Assembly: GCA_902768605.1 (NCBI GenBank)
Contig: CACXLY010000001.1
Coordinates: 1 to 64,000, forward strand
Origin: an uncultured Bacteroidales bacterium
Lineage (GTDB): Bacteria; Bacteroidota; Bacteroidia; Bacteroidales; Bacteroidaceae
Reading direction: 5' to 3'
Length of the DNA: 64,000 nt
In this document: positions 1-7,645 of the stretch, in pieces
Position numbering within the stretch: position 1 is the stretch's first letter
Layout of the letters: the number at the start of each line of letters is the position of its first letter
Translations under genes and position numbers: made by a program
Notes under the pieces: model-generated
What the model was told of the DNA's origin: nothing
What the model saw: only the letters and a program-made list of their open reading frames with translations
Databases searched by the model: none

Positions 1-3000
1 GGTCCAGCACCAGAGGTTGTCAAGAGATGCGTGCAACTTCAGCTGATTGATATGATACTTCTTAAGCTTCTTAGCATCGAACTCATAGTTCAGCTGAACG
101 TACTGCAGACGCAGGTAGTCACCGTTCTCAACATAGCGGTCGCTGGGCAGAGAGTTGTAGCTCTTGTAGCCATTGACACTGCTCAAAGCGCGAGGAACGA
201 CAGTCTCGTCACCGTTCTTACGCCAGCGCCATGTTGTAGCGAAGCTTTGGTTCTTGTTGTTCAGCATGCTCTCCAGATTCATGCGGGCCAGATTGACGAT
301 CTGGTTGCCTACACGGAAGTTGAAGCCTACATTCATAGACAGTCTGCCATAGTAGATGTTGAAGCCGAAACCACCATTGCACTTAGGATTGGAGTTGCCG
401 AGGTAAACCATATCATAGCGGTCAATCTGACCATCATGGTTGATATCCTCGTAGATGGCATCACCACCCTGGAACTGATAGCGGTAGCCTTCATTGTAGC
501 AATAGTACATCGGCAGAGGAATACCCTTAGCGTCGGTCAGCATATTGCCGTCGGCATCGAAGGCAATAGGACAAGTGTGAACCTCTCCGCGGCGCTCGGC
601 AGCTGCTGCTGTGTTGATGGGGTTGCCGTGTGCGTCGTAGCCAGTACCTGTGCCCCACTCGAGGCCGTGGTCCTGAGCATACTGACGAGATACGCCTGCT
701 CCGTCAGCCTCTGCATAGCCGTAGCTTGCTACAGAAGCATTGGTGATGCCGTTGTGGTCGTAGTCGTACTTATAGACGCCAAGATAATGGAGACCATAGA
801 TAGAACCGAGGGCATTGCCAATCTGTACGCGTTGATTGTAGTTGAGGTTGCCGGGCTGATAAGTCTCAGCACCATTCAAGCTCTCGAGGATGAGAGGATT
901 CATCTCCTCGACCTCGTTGAAGTTCTGTGCGATGTTGCCACGGAACTTCATGGAGAACTTGCCAACCTTGAAGATACGAGAGGTGTAGAAGTTGAGCTCC
1001 CAACCCTTGTTGCGGAGGACACCGGCATTCACCTGTGCCAGATTCGAGAAGCCGTTGGCGCTGGGAATACGGAGGTTGCCCATCAACAGGTCGGTTGTCT
1101 TATGGTCATAAACCTCACCTTCGAATGTAACCAGTTCCTTGAAGAAGCCGACATTCCAACCGAGATTCAGCTTCCTGGTCTTCTCCCAACGAAGCTGTTC
1201 CAGAGAAAGGTTTTCGGGAGTGATGACCTGGTGGCCATTGTAGTAGCCATTGGTGGCATACTTATTATATTGGTTGCTACCTGCACCACCACCACCGGTG
1301 ATACCCCAAGATGCACGGACAGCGAGCATGCTCAACCAGTCCTTGCTCCAATTCATGAAGTCTTCGTCGATGATATTCCAACGAACACCTGCAGAGGGGA
1401 AGAAGCCGTATTTGTGGCTGCGGCCGAAACCGGTGCTACCATCCCAACGTGCAGAGGCGTCGAGGTTGTACTTACTCTTATAAGAATAGTGGACGTTGCC
1501 ATAGAAGGTCTGCCATCTCCATTCGTTAGTACCGGAGCTTGCAGAGCGGAGCAATGCCACGACGGTGGGATCTGTGATGCCGTTGGGCACGTTCCACAAG
1601 CCGAGCAACTGCGAGCTACTGCTACCTGTTGCCATCTCGAAACGTACCAAAGCGCCCAGGCTGTGGTCGCGGTTCTTGAATGCGGAGTAGTAGCGAAGGT
1701 CGTGACGAGTGGTGAACTCGAGCGACTTGTACTCGTCGTTGCTGACATAGTTACGCTCGTTGGATGTGAGCTTTGCAGAATTGTCACCACCCCATACCCA
1801 GTCCATCGTGCGGAGTTCGCTGGGACAGTACTGGTCGTTGCTGGTGTTGTAGATGTTGAGCTGCACGTCGCCCACGTAGTTCAGGCGATGGTGGTCGTCG
1901 TCCTTGCCAAGCAGTTTGTACTCGACGCTGAACTGCGGAGTCAGGTTGTACTGCTTCTGTTTCCACCAAGCCTTCATGGCACGTGCCACGGGGTTGCCGT
2001 TCGTGAACATGTCGTTGAGGTCGTACGACGTGAATCTCTGTCTGTCGTAGTTGTTCATTCGGTCGGTGCTACCTGTAGAATAGACAGCAGCCAAAGGCAA
2101 CATGTTGAAGTAATTGTCGGTCATGACAGGATTGCCGTATTCATCCAACCTGTACTCATAGACACTCATGTTAGGCATAGCGTTGTATGCACGAGCCAGA
2201 ATGTCGTTGCCGTAGTTCTTGTTGTTGGTTGTGAAGGCCATGTTGATGTTGCTCATGAACTTGATGCGGTCGCTGACCCAGTAGTCCAGAGCAGTCGTGG
2301 TCGTGAAGCGGTTCAGTGTCTGACCGATGATAGAGCCTGTGCTCTTGTCGTAGTTGGCACTGATACGGAAGGCTGCCTTATCGCCACCACCGGCGAGTGC
2401 CACGGTGAACTTGTGTTCCTGACCGAACTGCTGTACCTCCTTCACCCAGTTTGTGTTGTTGCTGTAGTGAGGATATACGTAGCGAAGTTCGGTGTTGTAG
2501 TCCAACTCAGCCATTGAGGTGTTCTGGTGATGAGGATTGTAGTATGCCTCCTTGAGCATCATGGTGTATCCGTCACCATTGAGCATCTCGTAGCCTTCAG
2601 GCTGCCATGTACCCTTGAACTTGTAAGTGAAGTTAACTCGTGTGGGACCACGAGAGCCACGGCGCAACTTGATTTCGATGACACCGTTAGAACCCTTGGC
2701 ACCCCACTTCGCCGTACTTGATGCATCCTTGAGGACTGTGATTTCCTGGATGTCTTCGGGATTGACGTTAAGCAGTGTGGAGAATTGTTCCTCGTTGTCC
2801 ATCGTTTCGAAGTTGATGTCCTGTGCATCTTCAGGAAGTTCGAAGATGTGGTCGTTGACGACAATCAGAGGCTGTGCGTTACCATTAATAGTAGAGGTAC
2901 CGCGCAGGCGCATAGTAGTACCTGAGCCGAGGTTACCAGAGTTGGGCACGATGTCGAGACCGGCAATCTGACCCTGCAGGGCCTGGTCGACAGACTCGAA

Positions 3001-3441
3001 GGCGAGACCTTCCATGTCGTCCATCTTGAAGTTCTGTACTGCACCGGCATACTCACGGGCAGGCACTTCAAGACCTGTGGTCGGCGACAACTTCTTACCG
3101 GTTGCAACGACTTCCTTCAGCTGCTTCGTGCTGTCCTTAAGCAAAACCTTAAAGACGCTCTTGCCGCTTCCTATCTTCTGGCTCCATTTCTGATAGCCCA
3201 TGAAGGAAACTTCCAGCGTATTGTTGGGGTCCTTGATATTCATGGTGAAGTTACCATTCATATCGGTAATGGCCTGGCTGACAATACGATTGTTCTTATC
3301 TATCTCCTTGACGTTGGCACCGATAATGACGTCAATATCATCAGAAACGGTACCTGAGATACGCCGTTGCTGTGCGCTTGCGGGCAGTGCCATGAGTGCA
3401 ACCACCCAAAGCAATAAAAGCTTAGTTATTATATTCTTCAT
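1..3441 (-). CDS. SusC/RagA-family TonB-linked outer membrane receptor (C-terminus cut by window edge)
   Basis: Outer membrane TonB-dependent receptor of the SusC/RagA type, which imports glycans or peptides together with a surface lipoprotein. The frame is open from an ATG at 3441 to base 1 (1147 codons). A Sec signal peptide (about residues 1-24, ending ALPASAQ) is followed by a carboxypeptidase-regulatory-like domain (about 25-105), a TonB plug with the family-typical LKDASSTAKWGAKGSNGV segment near residue 240, and a long beta-barrel. A Ca-site-like DINHDGQID motif lies near the end, and the last residues seen (LDNLWCWT) match the part of SusC proteins shortly before the C-terminus, so probably fewer than 100 residues are missing. 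It starts 12 bp after the FAS1 lipoprotein gene and is probably co-transcribed with it. The substrate cannot be told from sequence. A SusD partner is expected beyond the left edge but is not visible. Confidence 0.93.
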   Translation of the reverse strand, partial: MKNIITKLLLLWVVALMALPASAQQRRISGTVSDDIDVIIGANVKEIDKNNRIVSQAITDMNGNFTMNIKDPNNTLEVSFMGYQKWSQKIGSGKSVFKVLLKDSTKQLKEVVATGKKLSPTTGLEVPAREYAGAVQNFKMDDMEGLAFESVDQALQGQIAGLDIVPNSGNLGSGTTMRLRGTSTINGNAQPLIVVNDHIFELPEDAQDINFETMDNEEQFSTLLNVNPEDIQEITVLKDASSTAKWGAKGSNGVIEIKLRRGSRGPTRVNFTYKFKGTWQPEGYEMLNGDGYTMMLKEAYYNPHHQNTSMAELDYNTELRYVYPHYSNNTNWVKEVQQFGQEHKFTVALAGGGDKAAFRISANYDKSTGSIIGQTLNRFTTTTALDYWVSDRIKFMSNINMAFTTNNKNYGNDILARAYNAMPNMSVYEYRLDEYGNPVMTDNYFNMLPLAAVYSTGSTDRMNNYDRQRFTSYDLNDMFTNGNPVARAMKAWWKQKQYNLTPQFSVEYKLLGKDDDHHRLNYVGDVQLNIYNTSNDQYCPSELRTMDWVWGGDNSAKLTSNERNYVSNDEYKSLEFTTRHDLRYYSAFKNRDHSLGALVRFEMATGSSSSQLLGLWNVPNGITDPTVVALLRSASSGTNEWRWQTFYGNVHYSYKSKYNLDASARWDGSTGFGRSHKYGFFPSAGVRWNIIDEDFMNWSKDWLSMLAVRASWGITGGGGAGSNQYNKYATNGYYNGHQVITPENLSLEQLRWEKTRKLNLGWNVGFFKELVTFEGEVYDHKTTDLLMGNLRIPSANGFSNLAQVNAGVLRNKGWELNFYTSRIFKVGKFSMKFRGNIAQNFNEVEEMNPLILESLNGAETYQPGNLNYNQRVQIGNALGSIYGLHYLGVYKYDYDHNGITNASVASYGYAEADGAGVSRQYAQDHGLEWGTGTGYDAHGNPINTAAAAERRGEVHTCPIAFDADGNMLTDAKGIPLPMYYCYNEGYRYQFQGGDAIYEDINHDGQIDRYDMVYLGNSNPKCNGGFGFNIYYGRLSMNVGFNFRVGNQIVNLARMNLESMLNNKNQSFATTWRWRKNGDETVVPRALSSVNGYKSYNSLPSDRYVENGDYLRLQYVQLNYEFDAKKLKKYHINQLKLHASLDNLWCWT

Positions 3442-3453
3442 AGTCGGATGATT

Positions 3454-6400
3454 TTATCGGATAGCGTATCTCTGTAAATATCTCTTAGCTTTAATGGTTG
3501 ATTCCCAAGTCTTGTCGTGCCTGCCATCGATAACCTCGGTGTGGTTCAGGTAACCTGGGATGGAGTGAATCACGGCAGCACTGGATGAGTTGATGGTGAT
3601 ACCCTTCATCTGTACGCCGACTGGCGTGCTGCTACATGAGATGTCACGAGCCAACACGTTCTTTTCGCCTACAGTGACGAAAGGCATTGTAGCGCCAACC
3701 ATGCTGTTGCCGTTCTTCTTCCAAGTCACGTCGTCGCAGACGCGAAGGTCTGTTCCGTCGCCATTGCTGATACGGTCCACATGGAGCTTACAGAACAACT
3801 CGAGGTCTTTGTCATAACTGGATGTAACCATCTCTTCTCCCTTATTAGGTGCAATCTCTGTCTTATCGGCAAAGATTGAGTTATCGGCGAAGTGGTAGCG
3901 TACGAAGTTGGTCAAGTAAGTGATCTTGGCTGCGATGCGGACGCTGTCCTCATAGGTCTGGAGAGAATCGGTATAAACGATTTCGCCATCAGGATCAAGC
4001 TTCGGCTCGCCGGTCTCTTCGTCGATTTCAGGTTTGCAGTGTGTGCGGAAGTCCTCGCGAATGTCTTCCCAAGTGGGCAGGCCGTCTGCGATAGCTGCAG
4101 CCACTGCTTCGTTCGTGGGAACGAAGATGGTGTAACGGTAGTTGTTGAAGAACTGCACGTTGTAGTCCAAGCCGTTGTCTGAGATGAAAATCTTGAACTT
4201 CTTGAGTGCCGATTCACGCTGTGTCTTGGAAAGGTTGCCGGCAACAAGTCCGCAACCGATGATTTCCGTTTCATAACCGTCGGCAGTACAGAGGTCATAG
4301 AATGCGCTGTAGGGCGTCTCGCCACCGGTGCCTTCGATGGTCTTCATGTCGGCATCGTTGGTAAAGATGCTATATACGCTGCGGTATGTGGGAACCAGCG
4401 GAGCATTGAGGACGTAGGTGTGACCATTGTCCACGTTACGTGTTCTTGTAAGTTTACATGTGAGGACGCCACGTTCTGCGGATGTGGGGTCAAGGCCATT
4501 CTCTGCGAAGTACCTTTCGTTTTCGATCTGGAAGCCACCCTTCACGGCAATCACACTGTCGTTTTCGTCGCGAACGACCTTCACGGCGTTACCATTCTTT
4601 GAGAGGTAGTACTCGTCAAGGGGCTTCGAGGTGTCGATACCATAATACTTCTGGTCCTCGCGTGTCATAGGATTGGTTCCGTCGTGCACGATGGTGTGGC
4701 TCTCCAGAATATCCTTCAGACGGTTGATGACCTCATTATTGGTATAGTTGTTTGTACCGGGAATGGGCTGTGTACTGATTGTACCTATATTACCTTTATC
4801 TTTATTATAAGGACAATAGTAATTATAGAACTGGAGTTTCACGGGGAAGGAGCCGCCGACGAATGAGAACTTGACATCTCTGGGAGTACGGCTCTTCATA
4901 CTTGCGGGGTCGTAGTAGTATGCCAATGCGCTGTCGCTGGGCAGCAGGAAGGTAAACTTACTCTGCATGGCCTTGAGGTAAGCGTAGTAGTTCAGGTTCA
5001 TGTAGTCGTCGTAGATGGCAGACTTCATTATCTTATTTGTTTGACTAATGAACGCGGGCGCGGTAACTGATCTGTAGTCAGCCGGCACACAAGTTCTGTT
5101 CATCACATATACGACGCCGTTGCTGCAGACGAAAGCGGTGTCGAGCTGTGCAATGGCCTCGTCCACGTTATCAAACAGGGGCTCCATAGCGTCGTCGGTA
5201 AGCTTTGACCACTTGCTGGGCACTGAGCCGACGAATGAACGCTGCATGAAGTTGTTGATCAGCCTGTCGAGCGTACCTACAGGAATGCAGTCGATCTGGC
5301 GGAGAAGCTCATCCACGGTTGTTGCCTTGGTATAAGGAATCTCGTTGGGAGTACCTTCGTTGGCGTAGTATGTACGGATGAGGTCTTCACCTGCGTTCTG
5401 GAAGTAGTGCCACATCTGTTCGTCGCTGGGCACGAAGATGGCAGCCATATCCTTGCGGACATCGACTTCGTCGTAGTAGCCATTCCATCCCGGGTCGAAC
5501 TTAAGTGAAGGAATAATGTCGAGGAACTCCTTCGGTGTGCCGGGCTTATAGGGGTCATACGTCTGGTATGTACCCTTAGGACCTGGCTCGAATCTGGGCA
5601 CCTGGCCGTCAGCTCCCGGTCTGATGTATCCACCCTTCACGGAGAAGTTGTTCCTTGAGAAATACCTCTTCGTAAAGATAGAGTCAGTGAATTCGGGATG
5701 CAGCACCTTATATGCTTCGGTGATACGGTTGCAATAGAAGGGGGCGCTGAAACGGTCGAGGATATGGCTGAAGATGTTTGTCTTGCCGTTTGTGCGGATC
5801 ACCTCTGCCATGTTGGTAAGCGGGCAAAGGGGTTTCTCCGTGACGTTGACATAGCCATTCTCGCAGACGCCGTCCTTCTCTTTAAGTATAGCATCATAGA
5901 TATGTACGTCGCTTGTGTTGCGGGGACGTCTCATAAAGAGGGCGAAGTCTTCATCCTTCACCGTGTTTCTGGACATGTGCTCCGAGGTGAAATGGAGCAT
6001 CATGGGCAGCGTGGAGTCGATGGCGAGATAGATACCCTTGCCGCCATTTTCCTCACGGAAACGTGCCCAGTAGTCCTTCTCGTAAACAGAGTAGGTGAAG
6101 GGCAGGTCAGACGCAGCGACAAAGGTGATGGAGTCTGTGGCTTCCACATCGGTGTAGCGGCGCATGTATTCGCCTCGTGTGGGAGCATTGGTTCCATCCG
6201 ACTGGCTACTTGCTAAGTTCTCCATCACAATAGCATTGTTGAGCATACTGGTATGGATCAGCAGCTTTTTCTGAGCTTGGCTCAGGTTCTCATAACTTGT
6301 GGCATAATGCCAAGGGTTTGCTTCGGGCAGCTTAGCGTTGGCAGCAAAGAAGGCATCCCATGCAGAGTCGTTAGCCACGAAGACTGTCTTCGAACCGGTA

Positions 6401-6651
6401 CGGCTCAGCACGTCAGTCAGCGAGCGCACGCCCTCGGGATTAACATCTTTGTCGGCCAGCAACTTCAGATAAGTTCTGAAATTACCTTTTTGCTCTAAGC
6501 TTTCGTAGATGCTTGAGTTGAGCCAGCTGGGCTTTTCGTCGTCCAGAATGAACTCATCCTTACAAGCATACATCAGCCCGCAAGCCGCTAGCAGACATAC
6601 CACCCGTGAGGAATGTCTGCTCCAATTGCTAAAACGGTTTGTCATACGCAT
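3454..6651 (-). CDS. Large lipoprotein with four fasciclin (FAS1)-like repeats, upstream of SusC
   Basis: 1065 residues. The N-terminus has a basic, hydrophobic signal with a lipobox ending LMYAC, so the protein is likely a lipoprotein displayed at the outer membrane. Four FAS1-like units are suggested by the recurring strand motif seen as KTVFVANDSAW (about residue 90), AAIFVPSDEQM (about 400), FTFLLPSDSAL (about 575) and YTIFVPTNEAV (about 865). FAS1 domains generally mediate adhesion or ligand binding. The gene comes first in a two-gene unit with the SusC-like receptor, in the place where a glycan-binding lipoprotein would act, so it may be the surface partner of that receptor (inference). 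It is far larger than ordinary one- or two-domain bacterial fasciclin proteins. The repeat boundaries are approximate. Confidence 0.85.
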   Translation of the reverse strand: MRMTNRFSNWSRHSSRVVCLLAACGLMYACKDEFILDDEKPSWLNSSIYESLEQKGNFRTYLKLLADKDVNPEGVRSLTDVLSRTGSKTVFVANDSAWDAFFAANAKLPEANPWHYATSYENLSQAQKKLLIHTSMLNNAIVMENLASSQSDGTNAPTRGEYMRRYTDVEATDSITFVAASDLPFTYSVYEKDYWARFREENGGKGIYLAIDSTLPMMLHFTSEHMSRNTVKDEDFALFMRRPRNTSDVHIYDAILKEKDGVCENGYVNVTEKPLCPLTNMAEVIRTNGKTNIFSHILDRFSAPFYCNRITEAYKVLHPEFTDSIFTKRYFSRNNFSVKGGYIRPGADGQVPRFEPGPKGTYQTYDPYKPGTPKEFLDIIPSLKFDPGWNGYYDEVDVRKDMAAIFVPSDEQMWHYFQNAGEDLIRTYYANEGTPNEIPYTKATTVDELLRQIDCIPVGTLDRLINNFMQRSFVGSVPSKWSKLTDDAMEPLFDNVDEAIAQLDTAFVCSNGVVYVMNRTCVPADYRSVTAPAFISQTNKIMKSAIYDDYMNLNYYAYLKAMQSKFTFLLPSDSALAYYYDPASMKSRTPRDVKFSFVGGSFPVKLQFYNYYCPYNKDKGNIGTISTQPIPGTNNYTNNEVINRLKDILESHTIVHDGTNPMTREDQKYYGIDTSKPLDEYYLSKNGNAVKVVRDENDSVIAVKGGFQIENERYFAENGLDPTSAERGVLTCKLTRTRNVDNGHTYVLNAPLVPTYRSVYSIFTNDADMKTIEGTGGETPYSAFYDLCTADGYETEIIGCGLVAGNLSKTQRESALKKFKIFISDNGLDYNVQFFNNYRYTIFVPTNEAVAAAIADGLPTWEDIREDFRTHCKPEIDEETGEPKLDPDGEIVYTDSLQTYEDSVRIAAKITYLTNFVRYHFADNSIFADKTEIAPNKGEEMVTSSYDKDLELFCKLHVDRISNGDGTDLRVCDDVTWKKNGNSMVGATMPFVTVGEKNVLARDISCSSTPVGVQMKGITINSSSAAVIHSIPGYLNHTEVIDGRHDKTWESTIKAKRYLQRYAIR

Positions 6652-6724
6652 TGTTTTATTTAGTTTTTTGTTGTTTTTCTCGTTTTTTCGACTCTTTTTG
6701 CGTCGTTACACGCACTCAACAAAG

Positions 6725-6732
6725 CAAATTTA
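6725..6732 (-). promoter_or_regulatory. Candidate -7 element for the FAS1-SusC operon
   Basis: The minus strand reads TAAATTTG, matching the Bacteroidales -7 consensus TAnnTTTG, 73 bp before the FAS1 start codon in an AT-rich region. No clear TTTG is seen at the -33 position, so the assignment is tentative. Confidence 0.35.
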
Positions 6733-7069
6733 CATTTTTTTAAACGAACAGCGATACATCGTATAAATAAATGCCCTATTTTTAAGGATATTTAACAAAA
6801 TAAGGTTAATTTTATTCAATCAAGAGCACTTTTAAGGTCATTTTTGTCATGTTTGCGTGTCAAAATTGGCTGCTCAAAAAATGTCGGCAAATTACAACCC
6901 CTGTCGAAGGCTTTTTGAGGGGATGAAGAGGCGAAATGCAGAAAATGAGACATTAAAAAAGATTTTTCATGACATTATGACGCAAGAAACGAGGCAAGGA
7001 AACAGCGTCAGGAAGGGCGGACTTGGGCAAAAAGAGCAATCTCAACGCGTACAATCTGAAAAGACGACA
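6733..7069. other. Gene-free AT-rich stretch
   Basis: No convincing gene. A 107-codon open frame on the plus strand from 6857 runs into the 22-bp array and has no recognisable domain, signal peptide or credible start context. It probably holds the upstream regulatory region of the FAS1-SusC operon. Confidence 0.5.
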
Positions 7070-7197
7070 GGAACACGATGCTGGCGGCATAGGAACACGT
7101 TGCTGGCGGATTGGGAACACGATGCTGGCGGATTAGGAACACGTTGCTGGGCTCTTAGGAACACGAGGCTGGCGGATTAGGAACACGAGGCTGGACT
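7070..7197. repeat. 22-bp tandem array (six units, GGAACACGATGCTGG type)
   Basis: Six units start at 7070, 7092, 7114, 7136, 7158 and 7180, exactly 22 bp apart. Each begins GGAACACG, then a trinucleotide that varies in order (ATG, TTG, ATG, TTG, AGG, AGG), then CTGG and a seven-base linker such as CGGATTA. A lone related copy (GGAACACGAGGCT) lies at about 7554. The array sits in the gap between the M6 protease gene and the FAS1 operon, both on the minus strand. Confidence 0.9.
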
Positions 7198-7214
7198 TTT
7201 ATATTGGTGTCCAG

Positions 7215-7440
7215 TAAAAAGCGCCGGAGGTGCGATAGAACATAGACGGGGGTGTAACCCCCGGGGCTGCGTCATTCACTATATCAAAGCCCTGGAAGGG
7301 CGACAGATTATGTAATCAGTTTATTTCAGCATGCTTATGGTATTCTGTCGTCCTTTCAGGACTTTCTTCCCCTTCGCGCCATTACCGGGGGTTACACCCC
7401 CGTCTATTGTCTGTCGTCTCTTCGAGACTTTAGAAACCGC
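7215..7440. repeat. Inverted pair of a dispersed GC-rich palindromic element
   Basis: A 23-bp perfect inverted repeat, beginning ATAGACGGGGGTGTAACC on the plus strand, lies at 7242-7264 and 7385-7407. Each arm is itself a hairpin (GGGGGTGTAACCCCC). Inside the pair, a second imperfect inverted repeat is built on CCTGGAAGGGCGACAGA (about 7280-7299) and its complement (7343-7360). The whole looks like two copies of one mobile palindromic element inserted head to head. No open frame of interest is inside. Confidence 0.75.
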
Positions 7441-7586
7441 CTGTGTCTGACCGAAGGGGAGAAGCCCCGCCTGCCGCCTTTCTGAAACACTGATGAATAA
7501 GCATATAGGAGGTAGAGTGAACAAGTCCTTACCGGACACAAATGAAACCCTTAGGAACACGAGGCTAATCTGACAGAAAACAGCAG

Positions 7587-7617
7587 CGAGGCACTGCGGA
7601 ATAGTCGCAATGCCTCG
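7587..7617 (-). terminator. Probable terminator of the M6 protease gene
   Basis: A 12-bp stem (CGAGGCATTGCG on the minus strand, one G-T wobble) with a seven-base loop lies 29 bp after the protease stop codon and is followed on the minus strand by a short GTTTTC tract. Confidence 0.6.
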
Positions 7618-7645
7618 TTGCAGTGTTTATGCGGGTTGGGACGTA

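Noticed and set aside
31..2517. 828-codon open frame on the plus strand
   Set aside because: Antisense shadow of the SusC-like gene; its translation has no signal peptide or domain, and the minus frame is clearly the real protein.
6857..7180. Small plus-strand protein of 107 codons
   Set aside because: Its C-terminal half is the 22-bp array and the rest has no recognisable features or promoter.
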